Positions 47,864 through 58,876 of a stretch of 64,000 bases of DNA are shown piece by piece (within the stretch, counting starts at the first letter, position 1; the number at the start of each line of letters is the position of its first letter). Below the pieces are notes generated by a model. The model was not told the DNA's origin. It did no database searches and worked only from the letters and a program-made list of their open reading frames with translations. A program made the position numbers and the translations under genes. The stretch comes from Archivesica marissinica (Eukaryota > Mollusca > Bivalvia > Venerida > Vesicomyidae). Location of the stretch: positions 45,074,601 through 45,138,600 of the forward strand of contig CM026398.1 of the NCBI GenBank assembly GCA_014843695.1, given 5' to 3'.

Positions 47864-48514
47864 GGTAGCATGTGTGGGTTAGTTATTATTCATTATCCAC
47901 CACCTCCGTGACAACCTCCGTGACCACCCTGGAGCCTAACAATGTGTTTCAAATGTATAGAGGTATTGTTCCAGCGTCTTTTTCGGCTTGTTAGTCACGC
48001 AAAATGGTCATCTTTATGCCGATTTTAATTCACTCAACTTATAAGATGATACGTTTCAAGTAGCCGAGGCAATTAAAATTTAAAATATTATGAATATGTT
48101 CACAACCCTTTTTACACCTATTCTGCGGGTAATTACCGGTTACCTGATACCTGTGTTATTGGTATATGATCAAAGCTCACGAGCCGACCGAACCTTTATA
48201 ATCATAGTTTTCCTGTTCCGTTTAATAGTGCCTTCATGTGGCATTCCACAGCATATGTGAATATGATACTCTTATGTAGAGCATATTTAGTGGACATTAA
48301 AATCACGAATTATAATAATTAATGAATTTATAAAAGTCAGACCTCAACTGTTCTGCTGTTGTCGAACAACGGCTAGTATCGTGATAACGATCTATATACA
48401 TTTAAAATGACAATAAAATAAACAATCATTTCATGCCATACTGAGCATGATATGTTGGAATTAATAAACAACTTCAGACGAAAAGCTCCAGCTGAAATAA
48501 ATGATTAATAAACC
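47864..48514. other. No gene recognised
   Basis: Unique sequence between a SINE and the 40-bp array, with a small CCACCTCCGTGACAACC-type duplication at 47900-47925. Confidence 0.45.
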
Positions 48515-49722
48515 ACACCTAGCACCGACCCAATCACTGTACTGTCCACAAACCACACCTAGCACCGGCCCAATCAATGTACTGTCCACAAACCACACCT
48601 AGCACCGACCCAATCACTGTACCCTCCACAAACTACACCTAGCACCGGCTCAATCACTGTACTGTCCACAAACCACACCTAGCACCGACCCAATCACTGT
48701 ACTGTCCACAAACTACACCTAGCACCGGCTCAATCACTGTACTGTCCACAAACCACACCTAGCACCGATCCAATCACTGTACTGTCCACAAACCACACCT
48801 AGCACCGGCCCAATCACTGTACTGTCCACAAACCACACCTAGCACCGGCCCAATCACTGTACTGTCCACAAACCACACCTAGCACCGGCCCAATCACTGT
48901 ACTGTCCACAAACCACACATATCACTGGCCCAATCACTGTACTGGCCACAAAGCACACATATCACCGACCCAATCACTGTACTGTCCACAATCCACACCT
49001 AGCACCAGCTCAATCACTGTACTGTCCACAAACCACACCTAGCACTGGCCCAATCACTGTACTGTCCACAAACCACACCTAGCACCGACCCACTCACTGT
49101 ACTGTCCACAAACCACACCTAGCACCGGCCCAATCACTGTACTGTCCACAAACCACACCTAGCACCGGCCCAATCACTGTACCGTCCACAAACCACACAT
49201 ATCACTGGCCCAATCACTGTACTGTCCACAAACCACACCTATCACTGGCCCAATCACTGTACTGTCCACAAACCACACCTAGCACCGACCCACTCACTGT
49301 ACTGTCCACAAACCACACATAGCACCGGCCCAATCACTGTACTGTCCACAAACCACACATATCACTGGCCCAATCACTGTACTGTCCACAAACTACACCT
49401 AGCACCGGCTCAATCACTGTACTGTCCACAAACCACACCTAGCACCGACCCAATCACTGTACTGTCCACAAACCACACCTAGCACCGACCCAATCACTGT
49501 ACTGGCCACAAAGCACACATATCACCGACCCAATCACTGTACTGTCCACAATCCACACCTAGCACCAGCTCAATCACTGTACTGTCCACAAACCACACAT
49601 ATCACTGGCCCAATCGCTGTACTGTCCACAAACCACACATAGCACCGACCCAATCACTGTACTGTCCACAAACCACACCTAGCACCGACCCAATCACTGT
49701 ACTGTCCACAAACCACACCTAT
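48515..49722. repeat. 40-bp minisatellite, about 30 copies
   Basis: The unit contains ACCACACCTAGCACCGACCC then AATCACTGTACTGTCCACAA. Spacing is strictly 40 bp throughout, with point variants only (GGCCC, GGCTC, GATCC, ATCACTGG, TACTGGCCAC). A block including the GCCACAAAGCACACATATCA variant occurs at about 48943 and again at 49503, implying duplication of a segment of about 560 bp. The period is not a multiple of three and no long frame results. Confidence 0.96.
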
Positions 49723-49910
49723 GCTCCTCGACCCCTACTCGACCTATGACGTGAACAATAAATGGGGTTACTCCGAAAGGGGGCCTGCATTTTTTTTTAT
49801 TGTCCTCACTCTGTGACTCTAGTTACCTCCCCTGACCTTCCGTTACGTTCACATATGAGGATTGGCAATGACGTGATAATAATGCTCACGTGTTGGACTA
49901 ATTGTGTTGA

Positions 49911-50278
49911 TACAGTGAAACCGGTCTTAAGCAGCCAGCCACAAGGGACTCACATAAAGTGGCTGCTTACCACATGTGGATGCTGGCTGCTTAACCTTTC
50001 CCCCCATAGATATGTAGTTTTATTTCATACAGTTGGTTGTAATTTACCAATCGTACACAATGGATAAGCTGTGAACTTACCTACTCCACCTTCATGGAGG
50101 TTACTGGGAATTATTAAGTATTGTATACACTACATTATTCCGATCTTTATTATAGCTTGTTTCACTACTATGTGTCGATCTATGTATATGCATTGGCGTC
50201 GAGAGGCGCTACTAAAGTGGAAAGGGTTAATACAGTATGGCTGCTTAATAGATGTGATCACTAACACATGTTTGTGTT
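49911..50278. mobile_element. MITE of the CAGTCAAACCTGT family, long diverged copy
   Basis: Left end TACAGTGAAACCGGTCTTAA and GCAGCCAGCC. Right end CAGTATGGCTGCTTAATAGA, TGTGATCACTAACACATG. About 210 bp of unrelated sequence lies between 50000 and 50215, so the element has either acquired an insert or represents a longer parent form. Confidence 0.6.
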
Positions 50279-50668
50279 TAAGCCTACTAAATACAGGGAG
50301 ATTCATTTATTCAAATTTTAAATCGCCCGTCCCGTACACTGACTAGGGGTACAATGATTGACGTAGCTATGCAATCGGCTGGTTGTGGCATTACGGGGTC
50401 TATCAGATACAGGCGGTCTGGAATATTTCACATGACGCTCATTTCACATTTCAAAAAGCCGAGTAAATTACACAATAAATCTAAGAGGAATGCATATTAT
50501 TATAGTGTTTATAGCTATTCATCGCCAGAAGCAAAAGTATGACGTAATCATTAACGTATTAGTTTCTCTTACTGCCAAATATTTTAAATCAATCATTCTA
50601 ACAACATTTAATCAACACTAACCAACCCATGTAGTGATTTAAAGTTCGTTCTTTGCACTAATTCCATG
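50279..50668. other. No gene recognised
   Basis: Unique sequence. I see no coding or transposon signal. Confidence 0.45.
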
Positions 50669-51033
50669 TACAGACAGTCCAACCTGTTTTAATGGTCACA
50701 TCTATTAAACAGCCGGTTAGCGCTGTCCGATTAGCGCAGTGGTTGGCGCACTCGCTTCTCACCAATGTAACCCGGGTTCGATCCTCGGATCGGAAAGTAT
50801 GTGAGATGATACGGTGGTCGCCAGATAGGACAGGTGGGTTTTCTCCGGGTACTCCGGTTTCCTCCCACATGAATGACCACATTTACGCTTTCATCCGCGC
50901 CAACGAGAGTGATTAATATAAGTTGTTAGAACTTGCATCGCAATCGTTGTAAAATAAATAAAGTTTTAAAAAATATTAAGCAGCCAAACTGTATTAATTA
51001 AACAGCTAGTTTCCAGACTCCCAATATAATGTA
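50669..51033 (-). mobile_element. CAGTCAAACCTGT-family MITE split by a SINE
   Basis: The left part (50669-50720) reads TACAGACAGTCCAACCTGTT and TGGTCACATCTATTAAACAG. After the type B SINE the element resumes at about 50983 with TATTAAGCAGCCAAACTGTA and GCTAGTTTCCAGACTCCC, the next segment of the same MITE in reverse. TATTAAACAGCC and TATTAAGCAGCC on the two sides are the probable target-site duplication of the SINE. The far end is lost. Confidence 0.7.
50725..50966 (+). mobile_element. SINE type B
   Basis: Full length. GTCCGATTAGCGCAGTGGTT, GCTTCTCACCAATGTAACCC, B box GGGTTCGATCCTC, core GGTGGGTTTTCTCCGGGTAC, tail AACTTGCATCGCAATCGTTG then AAATAAATAAAGTT. Inserted within a MITE. Confidence 0.92.
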
Positions 51034-51237
51034 ATGTGGTGATAGCGCATTGTTAGCGATGTCGCTTCATGTGCGAAAGGCTCCGTAGTTCGAGTCAGCT
51101 GTAGCTGTTACGATTGTGGCCTTAGGCAATGCATTTAAATTCCACATTGCCTTTTCTCTCTCCCCCATGGCGATGGATTCCATCAGGAATGAGGTCTCTA
51201 GAGTAATTAATATAAGGTGTAAGAACTTGTTTCGCTT
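51034..51237 (+). mobile_element. SINE type A, 3'-truncated
   Basis: Head GTGGTGATAGCGCATTGTTA, B box AGTTCGAGTCAGC, body TTAGGCAATGCATTTAAA. It stops at GAACTTGTTTCGCTTC without the terminal AATAAATTTGTATAA. Confidence 0.85.
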
Positions 51238-51329
51238 CAAGACACTATAATGTAATCGCCGATAAAAGTACCTAAGCGATATTCAAATCCTTAAAATAAA
51301 TTCAATTGTCACAACCATCCACGTTTATA

Positions 51330-51616
51330 CAGACGGATATGTAGTCCAGTGGTAACACGCTGGACTGGTAATTCAGGGATCGCATGTTCGATCCCCCGTC
51401 TGACCATAATAAAATTAACAGTCTTTCAGATGGGACGTTAAACCGAGGTCTCGTGTCGGTGCTTTACACCGTGCACGTAATAGAACCAGAGGAGATTCTG
51501 GAATGGGTCTCTGTCTGTATCATGCACTATCCTCCAAATTCTAAAATAACTAATCTCTTCAGGAGGCGTCGCTCATATGGGCAACCGGTACCGACGATAA
51601 ATAATCGTAAAACACA
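51330..51616 (+). mobile_element. SINE type C with 13-bp target-site duplication
   Basis: Full length: GACGGATATGTAGTCCAGTG, CTGGACTGGTAATTCAG, B box TGTTCGATCCCCC, body CAGTCTTTCAGATGGGACG, tail CGACGATAAATAATCGTAAA. CATCCACGTTTAT lies at 51316-51328 and 51617-51629, the best-defined SINE insertion in the window. Confidence 0.95.
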
Positions 51617-51859
51617 CATCCACGTTTATTACGTGCTTTCTCACCTTTAATAGTAACTTGACGCAATCAATGGCATGCCTTACTTACACATCTGGAACAA
51701 ATCACGGTGTTTCCATGCGTAACTCAAGTATAAGTTGTAAAGTAATATCACTGTCCCCGTCAACAAAATGTTTATCTATGAGAAATTAATCAAATAGGAT
51801 GAACATATTGTTAACAAAATCTAATATGTATATTTGTTGCAACCCGTTTGTATATGTCC

Positions 51860-51985
51860 ACTTTTGTTTTAGATGTACTTTTGCTGTTACCCATTTGCAT
51901 GTTTTTCGTTAAAATAGTGTAGTCTGTTGTTACTCATGTAACCTGACGTAATAAAGGAATTTTGAATTGAATTGAATTGCAATTG
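51860..51985 (+). mobile_element. LINE 3' tail ending in (TTGAA)n
   Basis: GTAACCTGACGTAATAAAGG followed by AATTTTGAATTGAATTGAAT. A polyadenylation signal plus a pentanucleotide repeat is typical of non-LTR retrotransposon 3' ends. No coding part remains. Confidence 0.45.
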
Positions 51986-52047
51986 AGTTAAAATAATATT
52001 TATATAAACAAATATTCCCAATATGTTGTCTTAATAATTTAATATGC

Positions 52048-52140
52048 ATTTGACCTCTATTAAGCAGCCACCAAGTACTGGTCAACCGCTGGCGCCTGCC
52101 CAGGAAAGGTGTTGTTAGGTAAACTTCCAGTCGCTTAATT
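52048..52140. mobile_element. MITE fragment fused to SINE type D fragment
   Basis: 52048-52071 (GCATTTGACCTCTATTAAGC) matches the reverse interior of the CAGTCAAACCTGT MITE. It continues directly into type D sequence, ACCAAGTACTGGTCAACCGC, TGCCCAGGAAAGGTGTTG and TAAACTTCCAGTCGC. The SINE ends before its tail. Confidence 0.6.
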
Positions 52141-52650
52141 GGGCACAGTTAAATACATTTAAATAAGAGCGTAAACACTTCGCAATGCAAGTTACTAGTT
52201 AATAGCGTTCTTTAAAAGGTCGTGTATAAAATGGCACCAGTAGTCGTTTGACTGTTCAATTTCTTACATAGTTAAATGAACATGAAAGTAATTAATATTG
52301 TGCATGTTTGACACAAACATCGCAGCAAAAGAAAATAAATGAAAAATAGTACATAATTATACGTCTAAATTCATCAAATAAATGAAAATCAGTACATACG
52401 TATACGTCTAAACTCAGAAAACGCAGGAAATTGCGTCTATGCCCCCAGCAATTTTAAGGGAGAACATGCCCCCGGATCCCCCTAGAATGCCTCGATTGAA
52501 ATTCGCCTCTGGTTAAGGTACTGCTTATTATGAAATAATTTTAAATAAATTTACAACTGATATGAAGACATTATTGCAGTTCCGTTGGAAGGTAGAGTAG
52601 GCATTAGTGAAACACTTGAAACGGGGTATCCAAGTTAGCTTACAACACTT
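52141..52650. other. Unique sequence with a C-run/G-run hairpin repeat
   Basis: Mostly unidentified. At 52437-52500, CCCCCAGCAATTTTAAGGGA, GAACATGCCCCCGGATCCCC and CTAGAATGC match in reverse the G-rich element at 62733-62800. This is a short dispersed repeat of unknown class. Confidence 0.45.
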
Positions 52651-53177
52651 TTAAAGCGACACTTCATCGGTGAAAACGCAAATTTCTGCAGAATGTATTT
52701 TCCTATTATATTGTATCATTGTTTTCCGAATATTTACCTCAAAAGCTGAGTATTTCAACTAAATAAACAACCGTCGTGTACGACGTTTGTTGACATAACA
52801 AAATAATGTAAATATGGTCAACATCGGTGAGTAATACAATGTGTGTATCGTGAAATACACGATTTATGGTACAGATTTACTGTTATATCTCATCCTTTGT
52901 GCATGTGTATTTTTTTAGACTAATACGATTTAAAATATCTCTAAACGACAGTAGCACACGCTTGGTATAAACTCCAATAATAAATAAACATCAATTCAAG
53001 AGAGTAGCTGACCGTTATATTAATCCTGCTTTCACTTTTGAGAGATTGTATACCACAAAAGCACTGTTTATGTATACAAAGTTAGTGTTCGAATTATTTC
53101 TGAAGAGTTTATAGTAGCAAAACTATTTATACGTAAAAAGCATGTTTGGGGCTTTTTGTGGTGTAATGTCGCTTTAA
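52651..53177. mobile_element. MITE with TTAAAGCGACA ends
   Basis: 527 bp. Left end TTAAAGCGACACTTCATC; right end read inward TTAAAGCGACATTACACC. AT-rich interior with a GTCGTGTACGAC palindrome (52783) and no coding capacity. Fragments with related sequence occur at 18500-18555 and near 33750. Confidence 0.7.
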
Positions 53178-53545
53178 GGTTCAGTATAAGCAACTTATAA
53201 TATATTAATTGCTCGTACATTATAAAACACTGGGCCATGGGAGGACAGAAGTTTGGATTGGAATACACTGTAAGTATACACCAGAGGTCTGGGAATGCAG
53301 CTTATGAGTACTCCTACATCTACAACTTCTAGACGTAGTAAAGATGACCTTGTTAATTTGGAACATAGCAAGCCACACCTCTTAGGAAAACTTGTATTGT
53401 ATGCCAATTATACTAATGTTTTGGTAAACAACTATTTCTCCCGTGATTTAAAGACCTAATTAATTCTAAAGAATGGTGATGAAACAAAATAAACACTAGC
53501 ATGTGGTTAGCATTAGTTTATATATTGATGATGCCGCTGTTGTTG
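53178..53545. other. No gene recognised
   Basis: Unique sequence. A 70-codon minus frame (53195-53407) has no recognisable domain or splice context. Confidence 0.4.
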
Positions 53546-54320
<775 letters not shown>

Positions 54321-54725
54321 AATTCGTAGCTGAAACCGTGAGTACGTGAAATCGAAAACGTGAATTCATGAATTCGAAATCGTGAAGTTGAAATCGTGAA
54401 TTCGTGAAGTTGAAATCGTGAGTTCGTGGGAGTTGAAATCGTGAATTCGTGGAAGTTGAAATCGTGAATTCGTGGAAGTTGAAATCGTGAATTCGTGGAA
54501 GTTGAAATCGTGAATTCGTGGAAGTTGAAATCGTGAATTCGTGGAAGTTGAAATCGTGAATTCGTGGAAGTTGAAATCGTGAATTCATGGAAGTTGAAAT
54601 CGTGAATTCGTGGAAGTTGAAATCGTGAATTCGTGGAAGTTGAAATCGTGAATTCGTGGAAGTTGAAATCGTGAATTCGTGGAAGTTGAAATCGTGAATT
54701 CGTGGGAGTTGAAATCGTGAATTTT
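54321..54725. repeat. 23-bp minisatellite, about 17 copies
   Basis: The unit is GTGGAAGTTGAAATCGTGAA plus TTC. Left-edge units lack parts (GTGAAGTTGAAATCG). The others are nearly uniform apart from GGGAGT and TTCATGG variants. The array begins 1 bp after the SINE tail duplication. Confidence 0.95.
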
Positions 54726-55232
54726 GTAGAGTCTAGTAGAAATTATGAAATGCTGTATTAACAGGTGTTTCATACATATTATTACGCCTATGTTCTTCAG
54801 TCGATAACTTTCTTGAATGTGTCAATACGCAACAGGACGAATTCACGTGGATGTACAAGACGAGGGCACACTTTCTAATAATACGTGTCATGTGTATAGC
54901 CGGTACTTATGGGCGGATTGTCGACCTGAGGATGTAACAATTTATTGCCGTCTCAGAAGCTGTATAATATTGAGGTTGCTATCAAGGCTCCATTTGATAT
55001 AGCCTATTCATTTCTATTAGATGTACATTTTGTGTTCAATTAAAATAATATAAAATAAGGGAGTCATTTATTTATAGAGACTTTAATTTCATAACTAATA
55101 CATAACTGTTTTCAACCTTACTAATTTTCGGAGGGTTTATACATTTAGAGTTTTGGTTCATAACAATTGAACAAATAAAAAAAGTTATATCTTTACACAG
55201 ACAATTACCGACTTTCATGCTAGATAATTAGT
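54726..55232. other. No gene recognised
   Basis: Unique AT-rich sequence. A 61-codon frame (54817-55002) is unremarkable. Confidence 0.45.
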
Positions 55233-55910
55233 ATGCAAACAAAATGGTTACCTAGCTTACTTGTCATTGTCATAGGATGGATTTGCGACAATACTACTGT
55301 CCAGATAGGTTTGGTTCATTGTTCTATTCCCAAACTAGCTGACTGGACACGCATAACACGCATAAGAAATGGCTGCAGTAATTTGAATGCGGACTTATGT
55401 AATAATCACTTAAAAGATGACCCGATTTGTGAGTGTGAACGTGGCGTCGAAGATGCCGAACATTATTTTTTCAAATGCCCTCTATTTTTAAATCAAAGGA
55501 TAGCAGATATACACGTCAATATCATCCACTTAGTGTAAGAACTCTACTTAAAGGTAAAGAAGAACTCTTAGATGAACATAACCTAAGTATTTTTAATTCA
55601 GTTCAAAAGTTTATACATGATACTGCGAGGTTTTCAAATTAGCGTAATAATAGTATTTCTATTTCTTATTTTGCGTGGGGGGTTTCGAGGTCGCGGACCG
55701 GGGCGAGCATCACACGAGCACATTCACGTGAATACTTCTGCTGGCATTTTTCTTTAAAATAACATATCTTTTTCTTAATTGTACTTTTGTAGCCATAATC
55801 TATTTCTGTAAATGAATTGTATTGGGGAGGGCCGTTTTATAATGTGTATAGCACTTGTGGCCCACACCTTTTGCTGTATATATTTGGCAATACATTATGT
55901 TTAAACTAGC
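55233..55910 (+). mobile_element. Decayed LINE C-terminus and 3' UTR
   Basis: The frame from about 55330 gives ITRIRNGCSNLNADLCNNHL, KDDPICECERGVEDAEHYFF and KCPLFLNQR, the C-x-C...H-x4-C zinc-binding region at the end of many non-LTR retrotransposon proteins. A frameshift near 55519 separates HPLSVRTLLKGKEELLDEHN and IFNSVQKFIHDTARFSN, ending at a stop at 55638-55640. The 3' UTR ends in GCAATACATTATGTTTAAAC (about 55885-55905). Everything N-terminal is lost. Confidence 0.75.
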
Positions 55911-56115
55911 TGACTGGAACCATTTCGTAGCCAGGCTTACACAGCTTGTCATAAAAATATATATACTATAGGAGGTCATGTTGAGAAAAGTTCGGCTCAC
56001 CCATTGGCTGCCAAATCTTGGTGCGTGCGTGTTCGAACTGATCATGTGATGTTCAGTATAGCGGGACTGTTCAGATTCTGTAATTGTGAACCAGATGTAT
56101 GCATAAATAAATAAA

Positions 56116-56339
56116 GTGGAAGTCGTGATAGCGCAGTGGATGCGCGTTCGCTTCAGGTGCGAAAGGTCCGGAGTTCGAGTCCCACTAATTGTGCCCTTAT
56201 GCAAGGCATTTAAATTCCACATTGCCTCTTCTCTCTCCCTCGTGGCGATGGATTCCACCAGGAATGAGGTCTCGAGAGTGATTTATATAAGTTGAAATAA
56301 CTTGTTTCGCAATCGAGCTAAAATAAATTTGTATATACT
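56116..56339 (+). mobile_element. SINE type A with target-site duplication
   Basis: Head GTGGAAGTCGTGATAGCGCA, loop region CGCTTCAGGTGCGAAAG, B box GAGTTCGAGTCCC. About 14 bp (TGGAGCCGTTACGA) is missing after the B box. AAATAAATAAA flanks at 56105-56115 and 56340-56350. Confidence 0.92.
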
Positions 56340-56399
56340 AAATAAATAAAAATAACCGTTTCGTTAATTTAAAGTATAACTAGACCCACACCGGTATCA

Positions 56400-56660
56400 C
56401 ACAAACCCAAACTGAACAACTAAAAATATTAGGGAGAAGAACTATATAAGTTTTCTTTCGTTCTAATCCCTTTCAGTCTACTGCTGTTAAATTATATGTA
56501 AAATGTTCATTTCTTGATTACATGTACAAATACTGAAATAAATAATGTTTAAACTAAAAATTTCCAAAATGTTTAAAACTATGTATTTATATAGTTATTG
56601 TTTTTCATGTAAAACACACTTATCCTAAGTGTGCGTTTTCTGTCATCTAGTATATATATA
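56400..56660. mobile_element. Dispersed repeat carrying a 134-bp insertion
   Basis: Flanks match 4880-4990. The insertion (about 56428-56561) is bounded by AACTAAAAAT on both sides (56418-56427 and 56552-56561). It ends in CTGAAATAAATAATGTTTAA, similar to the LINE 3' end at 55885-55905, so it is probably a severely 5'-truncated LINE. Confidence 0.6.
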
Positions 56661-56661
56661 T

Positions 56662-56731
56662 AATCTCTTGAGGAGGCGACGCTCATATGGGCAACCGGTA
56701 GCGACGATAAATAAACGTAAACCACACACAT
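56662..56731 (+). mobile_element. SINE type C/D tail fragment
   Basis: AATCTCTTGAGGAGGCGACG, CTCATATGGGCAACCGGTAG and CGACGATAAATAAACG: the last 65 bp or so of a type C element. Confidence 0.8.
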
Positions 56732-56839
56732 TGCGATAAAGTATATAGCAGGAAAAACATATCATAAGAAATAATCTGAACAAAAGATAGAAAATAAAAA
56801 GAAGCCTGTATTAATCAATAAAAACAAATATATAAAACA

Positions 56840-57768
56840 AATAAGCATAACATAGCATAACATAGCATAGCATAGCATAGCATAACATAACATAGCATAG
56901 CATAGCATAACATAACATAACATAGCATAGCATAGCATAGCATAGCATAACATAACATAACATAACATAACATAGCATAGCATAGCATAGCATAGCATAG
57001 CATAGCATAGCATAACATAACATAACATAGCATAGCATAGCATAGCATAACATAACATAGCATAGCATAGCATAACATAACATAACATAACATAACATAG
57101 CATAGCATAGCATAACATAACATAGCATAGCATAGCATAGCATAGCATAACATAACATAGCATAGCATAGCATAACATAACATAGCATAGCATGACATAG
57201 CATAGCATAGCATGACATAACATAGCATAGCATAGCATAACATAGCATAGCATAACATAACATAGCATAGCATATAATAGCATAACATAGCATAACATAG
57301 CATAGCTTAGCATAGCATAGCATAGCATAGCATAGCATAGCATAACATAGCATATCATACCATAGCATACCATAGCATAGCATAACATAACATAGCATAG
57401 TATAGCATAACATAACATAGCATATCATAACATAGCATAACATAGCATAACATAGCATAACATAGCATAACATAGCATAGCATAACATTTCATAGCATAA
57501 CAGCGCTTAGCATAGCATAGCATATCATAACATATCATAGCATAGCATATCATAGCATAGCATAGCTTAGCATATCATAACATATCATAGCATAGCATAC
57601 CATAGCATAACATAGCTTAGCATATCACAACATATCATAGCATAACATAGCATATCATAGCATAGCTTAGCATATCATAGCATAGCATAGCATATCATAG
57701 CATTACATAGCATAACATAGCATAACATAGCATAACATAGCATAACATAGCATAGCATAGCATCTCAG
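56840..57768. repeat. (CATAG/CATAA)n pentanucleotide array, about 0.9 kb
   Basis: Pentamers CATAG and CATAA in mixed order. Up to about 57340 they form blocks; to the right, CATATCATAG, CATAGCTTAG and CATACCATAG variants appear. Minus-strand Met-Leu-Cys-Tyr-Ala frames in three phases are artefacts. Confidence 0.96.
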
Positions 57769-58065
57769 TGTCGCATAATGTAGACAGACCTACTAATATG
57801 TACAAGCTAATATGAGAACTGCACGATCTACATTATGTAAACCTTACAACTTATATTATTGTATTTGTATGTAAAATTTGGATACATGAAGAAGAATCCC
57901 CCAGCATATGTCTATACATTATTATGCATGATATGATTGTTTATACAACAGCTTTCATTTCAGGTCATTCCCGGAAGCACCACGTGGCTAAATATTTGTT
58001 TATGTTATATACCCTCATGTTGTACACCTGTACCTGAGAGAATAAAAGTATATGTCTGTCTGTCT
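57769..58065. other. Unique sequence with short inverted repeat and LINE-like tail
   Basis: CATAATGTAGA (57774-57784) and TCTACATTATG (57827-57837) form an 11-bp inverted repeat. GAGAGAATAAAAGTATATGT followed by CTGTCTGTCTGTC (about 58034-58066) resembles a LINE end with a tetranucleotide tail. Confidence 0.4.
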
Positions 58066-58480
58066 ATTAATCACTCGAGAGACCTACTTCCTGGTGGTCC
58101 GCCTCCTGGTCAAGTGGTTAAGGTCGTTGACTTGTATCCGTGTCTCATTTATATGAAAAAGTTGGCAGTTTCTTACGGAGGTTGGTGCACCAAGTACTGG
58201 TTAACCGCTGGAACCTGCCCAGGAAAGGTGTTGTTAGGTAAACTGCCCGTCGCTCAAATGGGAAACCGGTAGCGTCGTTAAATAAACTTAAATTAATAAA
58301 ATACTTCCTGATGGAATTCCTCGCCACGAGAGAGAGAGAGAGAGGGGGGGGGAGAGAGAGAGGAGAGGAGAGGAGAGAAGAGAGAGATGAGGAAACGCGG
58401 AATTTAAATGCCTTGCCAAATGGCACAATCGTAACGGCTTCAGTGGGGCTCGAACACCGGGCCATTCGCACCATTCGAGC
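58066..58480 (-). mobile_element. SINE type A split by a type D SINE
   Basis: 58066-58093 is the reverse type A segment ATTAATCACTCGAGAGACCT through TACTTCCTG. It resumes at 58302 with TACTTCCTGATGGAATTCC and runs through TTTAAATGCCTTGCC and GGGGCTCGAACACCGGGCC to the head near 58480. TACTTCCTG is duplicated on both sides. The CT-rich body motif has expanded to a GA/G-rich microsatellite at 58328-58388. Confidence 0.88.
58094..58301 (+). mobile_element. SINE type D, full length, nested
   Basis: Head GGTCCGCCTCCTGGTCAAGT, GGTTAAGGTCGTTGACTTGT (Leu/Ser tRNA-like, A box TGGTCAAGTGG). Body GGAGGTTGGTGCACCAAGTA, ACCTGCCCAGGAAAGGTG. Tail CGCTCAAATGGGAAACCGGT then AAATAAACTTAAAT. Borders are defined by the TACTTCCTG duplication in the surrounding type A SINE. 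Confidence 0.9.
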
Positions 58481-58602
58481 TACATAAATGTGTATAAACT
58501 AAATATTTAAATATTCCAATCAGCCAATACTATAATTTCCCTCCCCCGCAGTAAATATGTAAATATTGGTGTGAGTTTATTAGAAAGAGGTCATAAATAC
58601 TG

Positions 58603-58633
58603 TACACACTTAACAACTCTTATAAGTGTGCAT
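58603..58633 (+). repeat. Tc1-like left terminal inverted repeat
   Basis: 31 bp beginning TACACACTTAACAACTC and ending TATAAGTGTGCAT. Confidence 0.92.
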
Positions 58634-58876
58634 CTTTGATTTCCGTATAACTTTTTTATTTATCAATATTTTTGCACGAAATTTTGTGTACTAGCTATTG
58701 ACTACATTTTGAGTATTATCCCATGCTCCACGTGTTCAATTTAATCGATACGGCACGTTGAACCACGCAACGTCAAAATCAACACAATGCACGAGGAAAT
58801 GGTGCGCTGGCACAAAATAAAACTGCATTTGGTCGTTGTGGACTTGATTACGATCCATACATCAGAAAAACATGAC

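Noticed and set aside
56762..57488. Cys/Tyr/Met-rich membrane-like proteins
   Set aside because: Three overlapping minus frames of the CATAG/CATAA pentamer array.
58145..58474. 109-codon minus frame
   Set aside because: It crosses nested type D and type A SINEs and a GA microsatellite.
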